From Halochromatium salexigens (GTDB lineage Bacteria; Pseudomonadota; Gammaproteobacteria; Chromatiales; Chromatiaceae), in NCBI RefSeq assembly GCF_016653295.1, contig NZ_NHSF01000014.1, forward strand, positions 1 through 58,214: a stretch of 58,214 nucleotides of DNA. The letters run 5' to 3'. Positions 34,193 through 44,158 of this stretch are shown in pieces. A program made the position numbers and the translations under genes. Every line of letters starts with the position of its first letter. Position 1 is the first letter of the stretch. The notes under the pieces were generated by a model. The model saw only the letters and a list, made by a program, of their open reading frames with translations, was not told where the DNA came from and searched no databases.

Positions 34193-36673
34193 ATGCTAAC
34201 TCATTATAGCTCGGCTACCTTGGATTTGGAAAAAATTTTTGATGCACATTGGTATCAGGAGAAGAACCCAGACCTCGCGATCGCTCAATGCGATGCTCTA
34301 GAGCATTACTTGAAATACGGTGCGGTGCAGAAGCGTAGCCCCCATCCTTTGTTTGACACGGCATGGTATATGGGGCGCTATCCAGAGGTCGTGGGAGGCG
34401 ATCAAAATCCGTTGCAGCATTACTTGGAGCATGGCGCCCGGAGGGGCTATGACCCGCATCCGCTGTTCGACAGCGACTGGTATCTCGAGCGTTATCCCGA
34501 GGTGGTGACATCCGGCGAGAACCCGTTACGCCATTATCTTGAGCGAGGCGCCCTCGGAGGCTTCGATCCACATCCGCTGTTCGCTAGCGATTGGTATTTG
34601 TTACAACATCAAGATGTTGCTGCAGCAGGCATTAACCCATTGGTCCACTATGTAGAGTACGGTGCGGCCGAGGGCCGGGATCCCAATCCTTTTTTTGATA
34701 GCGACTGGTACTTAAGCTGCAACACAGATGTCGCAGCAAGCGGGGTGAATCCGCTGGTGCATTTCGTGTGCCATGGAGCGATTGAGGGTCGCGCTCCAAA
34801 CCCGTTATTTGACCTCAGCAACTATCGACGCCATCAACCGAGCGTTGCGCTTGCCGGGATTAACCCTTTGGCGCATTTCCTCCGTTTCGGAATTGAAGGC
34901 TCATCCCTGCAGGAGCGGCCATCCAAGGCTCGCGAGACCCACCAGAGTGATGCCGCCTACGGTGGCTGGCTATGGCGCAACCGTTGGGACTCCACCGCGG
35001 AAGCCCGTGCGCACGCAGCTGTTGGCCAACTGCTGCAGAAGCCACTGTTCACCCTCATTCTGACCGATACTGATCCCAGCGCCGATGTGATTCGTCGTGT
35101 ACTGCTCAGGCTTGAAGAGCAAATCTATCCTGACTGGGAACTCTGCGCGTTCGTTTCCAAAGCATGCCTACGTGAACTCAAGGCTTTTCTGAAGACTCGG
35201 CCCGAAGCGGCGCAGCGCCTTATCTTACTCGACACGCGGCCAGCGTCACCCTTGTCCAAAAATGGGCTGCGACGTGCAGACGAAGCCGCGCGCGGCACTC
35301 ACGTGCTGTTGCTAAGCGAGACCTGGCGATTGGCGCCGGCCGCTCTGACGAGTATCGCGCTGGCGCTGGACCGCTATCCAGACACGGACCTGGTCTACAG
35401 CGACCACGACCACTACCGCCCGGACGGCCTGCGATACGCCCCAGCCTTCAAACCAGACTGGTCACCGGAGTTGTTACTGTCATACCCATACATCGGAGCT
35501 GCCTTTTGTCTGCGCCGTGATCTGTTTGGCAGCGCGTTACAGGCGGTCGTGACCAATGGCGAGGGACTGCCTTCAGACCTGCTACTCTGTGCCGCGGATA
35601 AGCCTGTCAAAGTCATCCATGTGGCGCAGGTTCTATTTCATTCTGAGGCACCTCCGCAAATCATGGCTGAGAAGGTTTCGCAGCAAACGTGGCAACGGAT
35701 AGTGCAGGCTGCGCTCGATCGCCGCAGACTACCCGCCCAGGCCTATCAGCCTGATTGGGCGCAGCGCGAGGATGTGCCGGCCACTGCCCTCAAATTTGCC
35801 GACACCGGGCCGCATGTAGCCATCATTATTCCTACCCGTAATTATGTGAGAGTGTTACGCAAACTAATCGTTTCCCTAGCTCAAACCCGCTATCAAAATT
35901 ACAGCGTTCACGTGGTTGACAATGAGAGCGATGACCCGGAAACCCTTGAATATCTTGCCCAACTGGAACACCAAGTCATCCGTATTGCCTCCCCGCAAGG
36001 GTGCTTTAATTTTTCTTACATCAACAATCAAGCGGTCAGTCAAGTCGAAGCCGATAATATTCTGTTCCTTAACAACGACACCGAGATCATCGCCCCAGAC
36101 TGGCTCAGCGCAATGGTAGGCTACTTGAGTATTCCCGGTGTCGGCGCTGTTGGCGCGAAACTATTATTCCCGGATTACCGCGTGCAGCATGCTGGTGTGC
36201 TCCTGGGCACCTATAACGGCCTGCCCGGTCATGCTTTTGGTCATCTGCCGGCTGGCGAGCACGGCTATCTGCGTTATGCCGAGGTGGCGCGTGACTATTC
36301 TGCGGTAACGGCGGCCTGTATGCTCACGCCCCGCCAGCTCTTTCTCGACAGCGGCGGTTTCGATGAGCACCGTTTCGCCGTGGCTTTCAACGATGTCGAT
36401 TACTGTTTGCGCTTGGGAGAAGCAGGATACCGTATCGTCTACTGTCCGACCGCGAGTCTGATCCATCATGGCGGTCTGAGTCGTGGTGCCGGAGACGATC
36501 CAGCAGAAGAAGCCGCGATCCTACAGCGCGCCCCACGGCGCGACCCCTACTACAATCCCAATCTCAGTGACGACGGGCTGTTCACCCCACGAGCCGATGG
36601 CCCTGCCTGGGAATTTGCCGCGCTGGGCTCGTCTCCAGCGCGGACAAACGCGGTGCGGCAGCTTCCGCAATGA
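34193..36673 (+). CDS. Double-GT2 glycosyltransferase with six N-terminal FDxxWYL repeats
   Basis: 826 residues from ATG 34193 (a TTG at 34151 is open). Residues 16-233 are six tandem 38-residue repeats. Residues about 295-490 form a GT2-like half (DTDLVYSDHDHYRPDG; PAFKPDWSPELLLSYPYIGA). Residues about 555-800 form a complete GT2 domain: VAIIIPTRNYVRVLRKLI, the Asp motif FLNNDTEI, SAVTAACMLTPRQLFLDSGG and FNDVDYCLRLGEAGYRI. The architecture is that of bacterial O-antigen or glycan-assembly transferases. The next gene overlaps its stop. The repeats are related to those at the start of the S-layer-like protein at 46838. Confidence 0.85.
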   Translation: MLTHYSSATLDLEKIFDAHWYQEKNPDLAIAQCDALEHYLKYGAVQKRSPHPLFDTAWYMGRYPEVVGGDQNPLQHYLEHGARRGYDPHPLFDSDWYLERYPEVVTSGENPLRHYLERGALGGFDPHPLFASDWYLLQHQDVAAAGINPLVHYVEYGAAEGRDPNPFFDSDWYLSCNTDVAASGVNPLVHFVCHGAIEGRAPNPLFDLSNYRRHQPSVALAGINPLAHFLRFGIEGSSLQERPSKARETHQSDAAYGGWLWRNRWDSTAEARAHAAVGQLLQKPLFTLILTDTDPSADVIRRVLLRLEEQIYPDWELCAFVSKACLRELKAFLKTRPEAAQRLILLDTRPASPLSKNGLRRADEAARGTHVLLLSETWRLAPAALTSIALALDRYPDTDLVYSDHDHYRPDGLRYAPAFKPDWSPELLLSYPYIGAAFCLRRDLFGSALQAVVTNGEGLPSDLLLCAADKPVKVIHVAQVLFHSEAPPQIMAEKVSQQTWQRIVQAALDRRRLPAQAYQPDWAQREDVPATALKFADTGPHVAIIIPTRNYVRVLRKLIVSLAQTRYQNYSVHVVDNESDDPETLEYLAQLEHQVIRIASPQGCFNFSYINNQAVSQVEADNILFLNNDTEIIAPDWLSAMVGYLSIPGVGAVGAKLLFPDYRVQHAGVLLGTYNGLPGHAFGHLPAGEHGYLRYAEVARDYSAVTAACMLTPRQLFLDSGGFDEHRFAVAFNDVDYCLRLGEAGYRIVYCPTASLIHHGGLSRGAGDDPAEEAAILQRAPRRDPYYNPNLSDDGLFTPRADGPAWEFAALGSSPARTNAVRQLPQ
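34238..34891 (+). repeat. Six tandem 38-residue repeats in the glycosyltransferase
   Basis: Repeat starts are at 34238, 34352, 34466, 34580, 34694 and 34808, an exact 114-bp period. Consensus of the protein repeat: FDSDWYLxxxPDVxxxG then xNPLxHYxxxGAxEGRDPxPL. The last copy is shorter at its end and less conserved. Repeats 4 and 5 are closest to the form in the S-layer-like protein (EGR, DVAAxG). Confidence 0.9.
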
Positions 36674-39600
36674 ATGGAGAAAAACTCATGAATCCAGCGA
36701 GGACCGAACCGATGCCCGCCCCCATGCCAGAGTCCTCGGAGGTGCAACCCGAGCCAGCAATCGCTGAGTTAACGCACGAACTCGAGCTGCGCGAGAATGA
36801 GATCACTGCGCTGCGGAGCATGCTGGAGCAGTGCCAATCGCAGCTTGCATTAGTGCAGTCCTCGACTATCTGGCGTTTGACGGCGCCGCTGCGGTTCACG
36901 GTCGGCGCGTTGCGTGGTGACCTAGCCTATCGTCAGCAGCTGAGCCGTTTTTGGCACCGGATCTCACCGCAGCGTCTGCTGCGCGTCTCGCGTGCGCTGC
37001 TATCCGGCGATCGGCGTTATTGGAATCAGCTGCGTCTGCTGCTCAGAATCATGCTGAGCCGATCCCGCTTGCGTCTGCCGGGGCAAGGTAGCGTTGGCGC
37101 GGCGGCGAAGCCCGGGAGTCATGCGACAGCGAGCCGGCTAGGCTCGCGCATTATTTACGTCAGCGGCGAACCCGACACCCCTGGCCACAGATATCGTGTT
37201 GAGCGCTATGCGGTCGCGGCGCGCACCGCCGCGGCGCAAGCCTTAGTGCTTGGCGTCGAGGAGGCAGCCAATCGGCTTGGTGAGATCAACAAGGCCCAAG
37301 TGCTTGTCATCTGGCGCGCCATCTGGTCGGACTCGCTGGCTCAGGTCATGACGGCCGCGCGCACCGCCGGAGTCCGAATCATCTTCGATGTCGACGACCT
37401 GATGATCGATCCCGAGATCGCAACCCTCGAGATCATTGACGGCATCCGTACCCAGGAGCTGGAAGCAACCGCCGTGCGGGAGCACTACCGGCGCATGCGC
37501 GAGGTCGCGATGGCGGCGGACCTGTGCACCTGCCCAACCGAGCGGCTTGCTGCCGCGCTGCGCAAACTCGACAAGCCAGCACTGGTGTTGCGCAACGGCT
37601 TCGATGCAGACACCTATGATGCCTCGCGAACCGCTGTCATCGAACGCCACCAACAGCAGGGTGCCAACGAGCTGATTCGGCTCGGCTATGCAGCCGGCAC
37701 GCGCACCCACCAGCGCGATTTTCGCGCTGCCGCCAGCGCTATCGCGCGCATTCTGCGCGCGTACCCGCAAACGCGCCTTGTGCTGTTTCACGGCGGAGGA
37801 GGTCCCCACGGGCGAAATGCAACGGTTGATTTGAGCGAATTCGAGGACTTCGCTGACCTTCAGGCACAGATCGAATGGCGCAAGATCGTCGCGCTTGAAG
37901 ACTTGCCTAAGGAGTTGGCCCGCTTCGACATCAATCTGGCTCCGCTCGAGATTGACAACCCATTCTGCGAGGCCAAGAGCGAGCTCAAATTCTTTGAAGC
38001 GGCGTTGGTCGATGTGCCCACCGTCGCCTCCTCGACCGGCCCCTACCGTGCGGCCATCGAGCATGGCTGCACCGGCTTCTTAGCGGAGTCGAGCGAGGAT
38101 TGGTTCGACGCCCTCAAGCAATTAGTCACGGACAGCGAGCATCGCACTCTGATCGCCCGCAACGCGTTGCATTCCGTGCTCTGGCGTTACGGGCCAGAAG
38201 CGCGGACCCAAGCAATGCTAGCCCTGCTCGATTGGGGCCTGCGCACGGGCGTGACGCCCACCGCACCGCGCCGCAATGCGCTCGGCCGGCCTCTGCTCGA
38301 GCAGGTAGCGTTGCCCGACATCCCCGAGCACGACATCCTGTTCCTTGAAGAGCGCTTGCCGCTCGCTGAGGTCGCGGTCGTCATGCCCGTCTACAACTAT
38401 GCCCACTATCTGCCAGAGGCGCTCGAGTCGGTCAAGGCACAGACCCTGCAGCGCATCGAGCTGGTATTGGTCGATGATTGCTCCACCGACGACTCACTCG
38501 CGGTCGCGAGGCAATGGCTAGAGCACAATGCAAGCCGCTTTCAGCGTGTGGCCCTGCTAAAAAACCGTAAGAATGCATTTCTCGGCTCGGCGCGCAATGC
38601 CGCCATTGCCTTTGCGCAAGCACGCTTCGTCATGCCGCTCGACCCGGACAACACGCTGCTGCCGGACTGTCTGGACACCTGCCTAAAGGCATTGCGCGAC
38701 AGTCCAGCCGCCCTGGCCTACCCGCTGATCCAGCAGATGGGGGACGGTTCGCACATCATGGGCTCCGAGCCCTGGTCGGCGGAACGGCTGCGCCATGGCA
38801 ATTACATCGACGCGATGTTACTGCTGCGCAAATCGGCCTGGGCCGCAGCGGGTGGCTACGAGAATCTTTACGGCTGGGAGGATTACGATCTCTGGTGCAA
38901 ATTCGTCGAGCGCGGTTTCTGGGGCATCCAAGTTCCCGAAGTCCTGGCCCAGTATCGCGTGCACCAGGCCTCGATGCTCAAGACCCTCACGCATCGGCAG
39001 GAAATCGAGCGCAAGCTCTACCGCGAGATCCTCCAGCGCCATCCCTGGCTGGACCGCACATCGATTCGCCTGGCATGCCCGTCACTGTCGGACGCTGACA
39101 CCGCCCTTATCGACACCGAAACCCCGGATGCGATGCCCGCCTTGGCCGTCGCTACAGCGCCGGAAACACCCCACGCGGACGTTGTCCAAACCGCCCTCGT
39201 CTCGGCCGATGACCGCGCCGCCCGGCTCGCGATCCTCGTCGACCTGCTCCAATGCCCATTGAGCGGTGAGCGCCTGCGTCTCAGCGAGAGCGGGGAGCAA
39301 CTGATCTCCGAAACCGGACGCTATACGTGGCCGGTGCGCGATGGGCGCCCGATCCTATTCCCGGCCTTAGACGAGATCGTTGCACATCCAGCCTCCCATT
39401 TGAGCAATCCACTCTGTGAACGCGCCACGCGGCTGATTGCCGACACAAGCGGTTTAGTGCTCAATCTTAGCGCCGGAGGCTCGTCCAGCCCTGGTCCCAA
39501 TGTCATCGAGGCCGAGGCGGCGCTGTTCCGCAACACCGACCTCGTTGCGGATTCGCATCATCTGCCATTCCAGGAGGGTTGTTTCGACCTGGTGATCGCG

Positions 39601-40077
39601 ATGAACGCTTTCGAGCATTACGCCAACCCTGAGCAGGCCGCGCGCGAGATTCATCGCGTCCTGCGGCCCGGCGGTCGCGTGTTCATCCATACCGCCTTCC
39701 TGCAACCGCTGCACGAGCCCCCTTACCATTTTTACAATTGCACCAAATACGGCCTGGAGCGATGGTTTGCGGACTTCGATCGGTTGGATCTGCGGGTCTC
39801 GGACAATTTCACCGCCGGCTATTCCATCGCTTGGCTGCTGTCCGAGGCGGAAACGCTGCTGCGCGCCGAGGTCTCCACGCAAGCGGCCAAGACCTTTACC
39901 GAGGCCACAGTGCGCAGACTCATGGACTATTGGCGCGACCCCGCCAGCCGCGACGACCCAGTGTGGCAGGCCCTAGCGGCGCTGCCACAACCAGCTCAAG
40001 AACGCATCGCCGCCGGGTTTGAGTACCTCGGCTGCAAAGGCAAGGCCGATCCCATCACCCCACTCACAACAAACTGA
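36670..40077 (+). CDS. Three-domain glycosyltransferase/glycosyltransferase/methyltransferase
   Basis: 1135 residues, ATGA overlap with the gene before. A coiled coil (about 30-60) and [11 protein letters not shown] start the protein. Residues about 155-520 are a GT4-like domain ([49 protein letters not shown]). Residues about 565-775 are GT2 ([52 protein letters not shown]). Residues about 850-1135 combine a Trm112-like stub ([13 protein letters not shown], only one of the usual Cys) with a SAM methyltransferase ([50 protein letters not shown]). It probably adds two sugars and a methyl cap to one glycan. A second ATG lies at 36688. Confidence 0.85.
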   Translation: MNGEKLMNPARTEPMPAPMPESSEVQPEPAIAELTHELELRENEITALRSMLEQCQSQLALVQSSTIWRLTAPLRFTVGALRGDLAYRQQLSRFWHRISPQRLLRVSRALLSGDRRYWNQLRLLLRIMLSRSRLRLPGQGSVGAAAKPGSHATASRLGSRIIYVSGEPDTPGHRYRVERYAVAARTAAAQALVLGVEEAANRLGEINKAQVLVIWRAIWSDSLAQVMTAARTAGVRIIFDVDDLMIDPEIATLEIIDGIRTQELEATAVREHYRRMREVAMAADLCTCPTERLAAALRKLDKPALVLRNGFDADTYDASRTAVIERHQQQGANELIRLGYAAGTRTHQRDFRAAASAIARILRAYPQTRLVLFHGGGGPHGRNATVDLSEFEDFADLQAQIEWRKIVALEDLPKELARFDINLAPLEIDNPFCEAKSELKFFEAALVDVPTVASSTGPYRAAIEHGCTGFLAESSEDWFDALKQLVTDSEHRTLIARNALHSVLWRYGPEARTQAMLALLDWGLRTGVTPTAPRRNALGRPLLEQVALPDIPEHDILFLEERLPLAEVAVVMPVYNYAHYLPEALESVKAQTLQRIELVLVDDCSTDDSLAVARQWLEHNASRFQRVALLKNRKNAFLGSARNAAIAFAQARFVMPLDPDNTLLPDCLDTCLKALRDSPAALAYPLIQQMGDGSHIMGSEPWSAERLRHGNYIDAMLLLRKSAWAAAGGYENLYGWEDYDLWCKFVERGFWGIQVPEVLAQYRVHQASMLKTLTHRQEIERKLYREILQRHPWLDRTSIRLACPSLSDADTALIDTETPDAMPALAVATAPETPHADVVQTALVSADDRAARLAILVDLLQCPLSGERLRLSESGEQLISETGRYTWPVRDGRPILFPALDEIVAHPASHLSNPLCERATRLIADTSGLVLNLSAGGSSSPGPNVIEAEAALFRNTDLVADSHHLPFQEGCFDLVIAMNAFEHYANPEQAAREIHRVLRPGGRVFIHTAFLQPLHEPPYHFYNCTKYGLERWFADFDRLDLRVSDNFTAGYSIAWLLSEAETLLRAEVSTQAAKTFTEATVRRLMDYWRDPASRDDPVWQALAALPQPAQERIAAGFEYLGCKGKADPITPLTTN

Positions 40078-40085
40078 TTCGATTT

Positions 40086-41033
40086 ATGAGCGGACAACGC
40101 ATTCTCGTCACCGGCGGTGCCGGTTTTCTCGGCTCGCATCTCTGCGAACGCCTGCTCGCTGGCGGCAACGAAGTGATCTGCGTCGATAATTGCTTCACCG
40201 GCTCGCGGCGCACGATCCATCACCTGCTCGACGATCATCGCTTCGAGTTCATCCGTCACGACATCACATTTCCGCTCTATGTTGAGGTTGACGAGATCTA
40301 CAACCTTGCCTGCCCCGCTTCGCCCCGGTACTACCAGCAAGATCCGGTGCAGACCACCAAAACGTCAGTCCATGGCGCCATCAACATGCTCGGGCTCGCC
40401 AAACGCCTCAATGCGCGCGTGTTTCAGGCCTCGACCTCAGAAGTCTATGGTGACCCGCACGTGCATCCGCAACCTGAATCCTATTGGGGCAACGTCAATT
40501 GCCTTGGTCCACGCTCATGCTACGACGAAGGCAAGCGCTGCGCTGAAACCCTATTTTTCGACTATCATCGCCAGCATGCCCTGACCATCAAGGTGGCACG
40601 CATCTTCAATACCTATGGGCCAAGAATGGACATGGACGACGGGCGCGTGGTATCGAACTTCATCATCCAGGCCCTGACCAACCAGCCCATTACCATCTAC
40701 GGCGACGGCAACCAGACGCGCTCGTTTTGCTATGTCGACGATCTGATCGAGGCCTTCGTCCGCCTCATGGGCACCCCCGCTGACTTCACCGGACCGGTCA
40801 ATCTTGGAAACCCGGTGGAATTCACCATCGCTGAACTCGCCCACGAGATCATCGACCAAACCGGCTCCAGCGCCACGCTCAACTATCTCCCACTGCCGGC
40901 GGACGACCCGAAGCAGCGCAAGCCGGATATCGCCCTCGCCCGATCAACGCTCGACTGGAGCCCTCGGATCGCGTTGAAGGAGGGGTTAAAGCAAACCATT
41001 GCCTACTTTGAGCAATGCTTACAAGCCGAGTAG
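40086..41033 (+). CDS. uxs: UDP-glucuronate decarboxylase (UDP-xylose synthase)
   Basis: 315-residue SDR enzyme making UDP-xylose from UDP-glucuronate. [46 protein letters not shown]; the catalytic Tyr and Lys in [32 protein letters not shown]; and [14 protein letters not shown]. The PASPxxYQ.DPVQT and YDEGKR patterns separate UXS from galE and rmlB. ATG 40086. Its presence suggests that the exported polymer contains xylose. Confidence 0.93.
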   Translation: MSGQRILVTGGAGFLGSHLCERLLAGGNEVICVDNCFTGSRRTIHHLLDDHRFEFIRHDITFPLYVEVDEIYNLACPASPRYYQQDPVQTTKTSVHGAINMLGLAKRLNARVFQASTSEVYGDPHVHPQPESYWGNVNCLGPRSCYDEGKRCAETLFFDYHRQHALTIKVARIFNTYGPRMDMDDGRVVSNFIIQALTNQPITIYGDGNQTRSFCYVDDLIEAFVRLMGTPADFTGPVNLGNPVEFTIAELAHEIIDQTGSSATLNYLPLPADDPKQRKPDIALARSTLDWSPRIALKEGLKQTIAYFEQCLQAE

Positions 41034-42189
41034 CTCGCACCGCTTGAGCAAGAAACGCCAAGCGCCCGTGGTCGCTCAGCCTGAGGCGCGGCTCTTGTTG
41101 CTGACGCGCCACGGCGCACTGGGCTCGAGCAGTCGTTTACGGCTGATGGCGTATCGCCCCTGGCTGGAGCAGGCTGGGTTTCAAGTTGAGCTCAGCACCT
41201 TTTTTCATGATGACGACCTGCGCGCGCGTTATGCCAATGGACGCGCCGGCGCTGGTGTGATCCTACGCGCCTACCGGCGCCGGCAACGTGCGCTGATGGG
41301 ACTCAACCGCTATCAGTTCATCTGGGTGGAAAAAGAACTGTTTCCATTCCTGCCGGGGAGCGTGGAACGCTGGCTTGCCTGGGCCGGCGTGCCCTATGCG
41401 GTGGATTACGATGACGCGACCTTCCACCGCTACGACGCGCATGGCTCCGCCCTGGTGCGCGGACTGCTGGGCCGGCGGCTGGTGCCGCTGCTGCGTGGCG
41501 CCCGTCTGGTGACAGCGGGTAATGCCTATCTGGCCGACTATGCTCGGCGCGCCGGCGCGCCGAGCGTGAGCCTGGTGCCGACGGTGCTGGATGTGAATCA
41601 ATACGTGCTGGCCGATGAGCCCGACGACGCCGTGCTACGGGTCGGCTGGATTGGCTCGCCGTCGACAGCGCCTTATCTGCGCCTGGTGCGCGAGCCACTG
41701 CGGCGCCTGGCTCGCGAACGGCCGGTACGGCTGGTGGTGATTGGCGCCGAGGCGATCCCAACGATGGATGTCCCGGTGGAGCACCACCCCTGGTCGGCAA
41801 GCACCGAGTCAGCGCTGCTAGGAACCGTGCATCTGGGGATCATGCCGTTGCCCGATGGGCCTTGGGAACGAGGCAAGTGCGGCTATAAGCTGATCCAGTA
41901 TCTGGCCTGCGGTAAGCCGGTGATTGCCTCGCCCGTGGGCGTCAATCAGGAGATGGTCACGCCAGCGGTGGGGCTGCTGGCGACCAACGCGGATCAATGG
42001 CTCACGGCGCTGCGCCGCTTGGGCGCCGATGCGCCCTTGCGGCGCCGGCTAGGGCGATCCGGGCGGGCGTTGGTCGAGGCGCATTATTCGCTGCCGGCCT
42101 GGGGGCCGGCAGTTGCGACGCGCATAGCTGAAACGGCCGGACTGTCGACGCGAGAGCCGGCCCGGATGCCAACCTGGATGCGCCGCTGA
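40999..42189 (+). CDS. Glycosyltransferase family 4
   Basis: 396 residues at most. Start uncertain: TTG at 40999 overlaps the decarboxylase gene by 35 bp, and a TTG at 41044 lies just after its stop. GT-B fold: [52 protein letters not shown]-like C-half ([15 protein letters not shown]), and the donor-site region [20 protein letters not shown] followed by [18 protein letters not shown]. It adds a sugar to the local glycan; donor and acceptor cannot be told. The stop overlaps the next gene. Confidence 0.85.
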   Translation: MPTLSNAYKPSSSHRLSKKRQAPVVAQPEARLLLLTRHGALGSSSRLRLMAYRPWLEQAGFQVELSTFFHDDDLRARYANGRAGAGVILRAYRRRQRALMGLNRYQFIWVEKELFPFLPGSVERWLAWAGVPYAVDYDDATFHRYDAHGSALVRGLLGRRLVPLLRGARLVTAGNAYLADYARRAGAPSVSLVPTVLDVNQYVLADEPDDAVLRVGWIGSPSTAPYLRLVREPLRRLARERPVRLVVIGAEAIPTMDVPVEHHPWSASTESALLGTVHLGIMPLPDGPWERGKCGYKLIQYLACGKPVIASPVGVNQEMVTPAVGLLATNADQWLTALRRLGADAPLRRRLGRSGRALVEAHYSLPAWGPAVATRIAETAGLSTREPARMPTWMRR

Positions 42190-43385
42190 TGGCGACATTG
42201 GCCAACCAGCGACCGCCACGGTTGCTGTTTCTGATCACCGTGGACTGGTTCTTCACCTCGCATTTTTTGGCGCGCGCGCTCGCCGCCCGGCGCGCTGGTT
42301 ATGAGGTATTGGTGATGACGCATCTGGAGGGCGAGCGTGCGCGCCTGCACGCGGCGGGGCTGGTGCCCATTCACTGGCAGGTGCGACGCCGCGGCCTAAA
42401 CCCGCTTACCGAGCTGCGCTCACTCTGGCAGCTAGTGCGTGTCTATCGCCGACAGCGCCCGGACTTGGTACATCAAATCGCCCTCAAGCCCATTGTCTAC
42501 GGCACACTGGCGGCTCGCTTCGCCGGTGTACGTCACCTGGTCAATGCACCGGTTGGCATGGGCTTTGTGTTTACCTCAACCTCGCCGTTAGCGCGGACCC
42601 TGCGGCCCTTGCTGGGTCTTGCGCTGCGGCTGCTGCTCAACCCTGCGGGCAGTCGCGTGGTATTCGAGAACGCCGATGACCGGGCACTGGCGCTGGCCGC
42701 CGGCATGGTACGCGAACCGGCGGCGGTGTTGATCCGCGGCGCGGGCGTGGATGTACACCACATCCGCCCCGTTGCCGAGCCGCCAGGCATCCCGCGCGTG
42801 GTGCTGGTCGCGCGCATGCTCTGGGACAAAGGGGTTGGCGAATTCGTCGCCGCCGCGCGCATCTTGCAAGAACGCGGCGTGCGCGCACGGTGCCTACTCA
42901 TCGGCGGCTTGGACCCGGACAATCGCGCCTGCATCGAACCAACGCGCCTGAAGGCCTGGCAGGCCGAGGGCATCATCGATTGGTTAGGTCATCGTGAGGA
43001 TGTGGCCGAGCTCATCGCCGGCAGTCACATCGTTGCTCTGCCCTCGTACCGCGAAGGATTACCGAAGGCATTGCTGGAGGGGCTGGCGGCGGGGCGGTCG
43101 ATCGTGACGACCGATGTGCCGGGTTGCCGCGAAGCGGTGATCGCCGGCGAAACTGGATTGCTGGTGCCCGCTCGCGACCCAAAGGCACTGGCGGACGCCT
43201 TGGCGTGCTTGCTCGAGAACCCACAGCTGCGCCAGCGCTTCGGCGCCGCCGGTCGGCGCTTGGCGGAGCAGGCTTTCGCCACCGAACAAGTCGAGCAAAC
43301 CACGCTCGCGCTGTATGACGCGCTGCTTGGAGCTCGGGCACCGGGGGGAGCCCAAGGCGGCAGCTACACGCAAGGCAGCTCATGA
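42189..43385 (+). CDS. Glycosyltransferase family 4
   Basis: 398 residues, a canonical GT4: PRLLFLITVDWFFTSHFLAR at the N-terminus, RPDLVHQIALKPIVYGTLAA, then the C-terminal half with VVLVARMLWDKGVGEFVAAA and the EX7E motif in PSYREGLPKALLEGLAAGR. ATG 42189 overlaps the previous stop by one base. Similar proteins (PglA/WbnH types) transfer GalNAc or related sugars, but the donor is not predictable. It is the last plus-strand gene of the glycan run. Confidence 0.9.
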   Translation: MATLANQRPPRLLFLITVDWFFTSHFLARALAARRAGYEVLVMTHLEGERARLHAAGLVPIHWQVRRRGLNPLTELRSLWQLVRVYRRQRPDLVHQIALKPIVYGTLAARFAGVRHLVNAPVGMGFVFTSTSPLARTLRPLLGLALRLLLNPAGSRVVFENADDRALALAAGMVREPAAVLIRGAGVDVHHIRPVAEPPGIPRVVLVARMLWDKGVGEFVAAARILQERGVRARCLLIGGLDPDNRACIEPTRLKAWQAEGIIDWLGHREDVAELIAGSHIVALPSYREGLPKALLEGLAAGRSIVTTDVPGCREAVIAGETGLLVPARDPKALADALACLLENPQLRQRFGAAGRRLAEQAFATEQVEQTTLALYDALLGARAPGGAQGGSYTQGSS

Positions 43386-43389
43386 GGCA

Positions 43390-44043
43390 TCACATGGGCT
43401 CAGTGACCGGAGCTTGCCTGAAGCCTTGGGGCCTGCGTTCAAAAATCACGACGCTGTCATAGACTGCAATCGCATCAGTGGAGCGTGTAAACGCTGAAAC
43501 CGGCAACTCGCCTCTGGTGTGCACCGCGTTAATTTCATCAAGCTTTTCCTTGACAACTTCCATAAAGCTCCCTTTTTTTCTAAGGCCGCCGCCATAGTCT
43601 TGCCAATAACATGTGTGTGTATCCTCGACCATGTACACCCCATGCGCGCTCATCCGATGGTACATCAGCTCAAAGGAGCGAATCATGTGCGCCATCTGAT
43701 GGCTACCATCATCAAGGATGATGTCGATATTTGGGTATTTTGCAAAGATACTGTCGATGAGCGCTGGGTCATCTTGGCTGCCAATAAAGATGTCTATTCC
43801 TGCCTCTTCATGGGCTTTGCAGTCAGGATTGATGTCGACGCCGATAATATGACTGCCTGGCCCGAAAAATTCCTTCCACATCGCGAGCGAGCCACCACCT
43901 TCCACCCCAATTTCTAGCATAACGGGTTGCGTATCCCGAAAGCGCGTAAAATGCCGCTCGTAAATATCAAAATAATGAATCCATTTGTGCAGACGCTTGT
44001 GACCATTGTTCAGAAAATATCTGTGGAGTGAGCTTTTACTCAT
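43390..44043 (-). CDS. Class I SAM-dependent methyltransferase
   Basis: 217 residues from ATG 44043 (a TTG at 44052 is open). SAM-binding VMLEIGVEGGGSLAMWKEFF, HIIGVDINPDCKAHEEAG, IDIILDDGSHQMAHMIRSFE and GVYMVEDTHTCYW place it with the macrocin O-methyltransferase-like group of sugar methyltransferases. The gene is low in GC and on the minus strand, convergent to the GT4 gene and behind wzt. A polymer-capping methyl group would suit a Wzt exporter that reads the glycan end (inference). Confidence 0.82.
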   Translation of the reverse strand: MSKSSLHRYFLNNGHKRLHKWIHYFDIYERHFTRFRDTQPVMLEIGVEGGGSLAMWKEFFGPGSHIIGVDINPDCKAHEEAGIDIFIGSQDDPALIDSIFAKYPNIDIILDDGSHQMAHMIRSFELMYHRMSAHGVYMVEDTHTCYWQDYGGGLRKKGSFMEVVKEKLDEINAVHTRGELPVSAFTRSTDAIAVYDSVVIFERRPQGFRQAPVTEPM

Positions 44044-44158
44044 CTTGGTCAACCTCGTTTGCTCGTCCCTCGTTTGTTACCATTGCCCTCATTTCCTCAA
44101 TATTTTCAATGTTCTTATGGTTGACTAACCACTCAAGCGTTCTTTTGCGCATCGTCAT

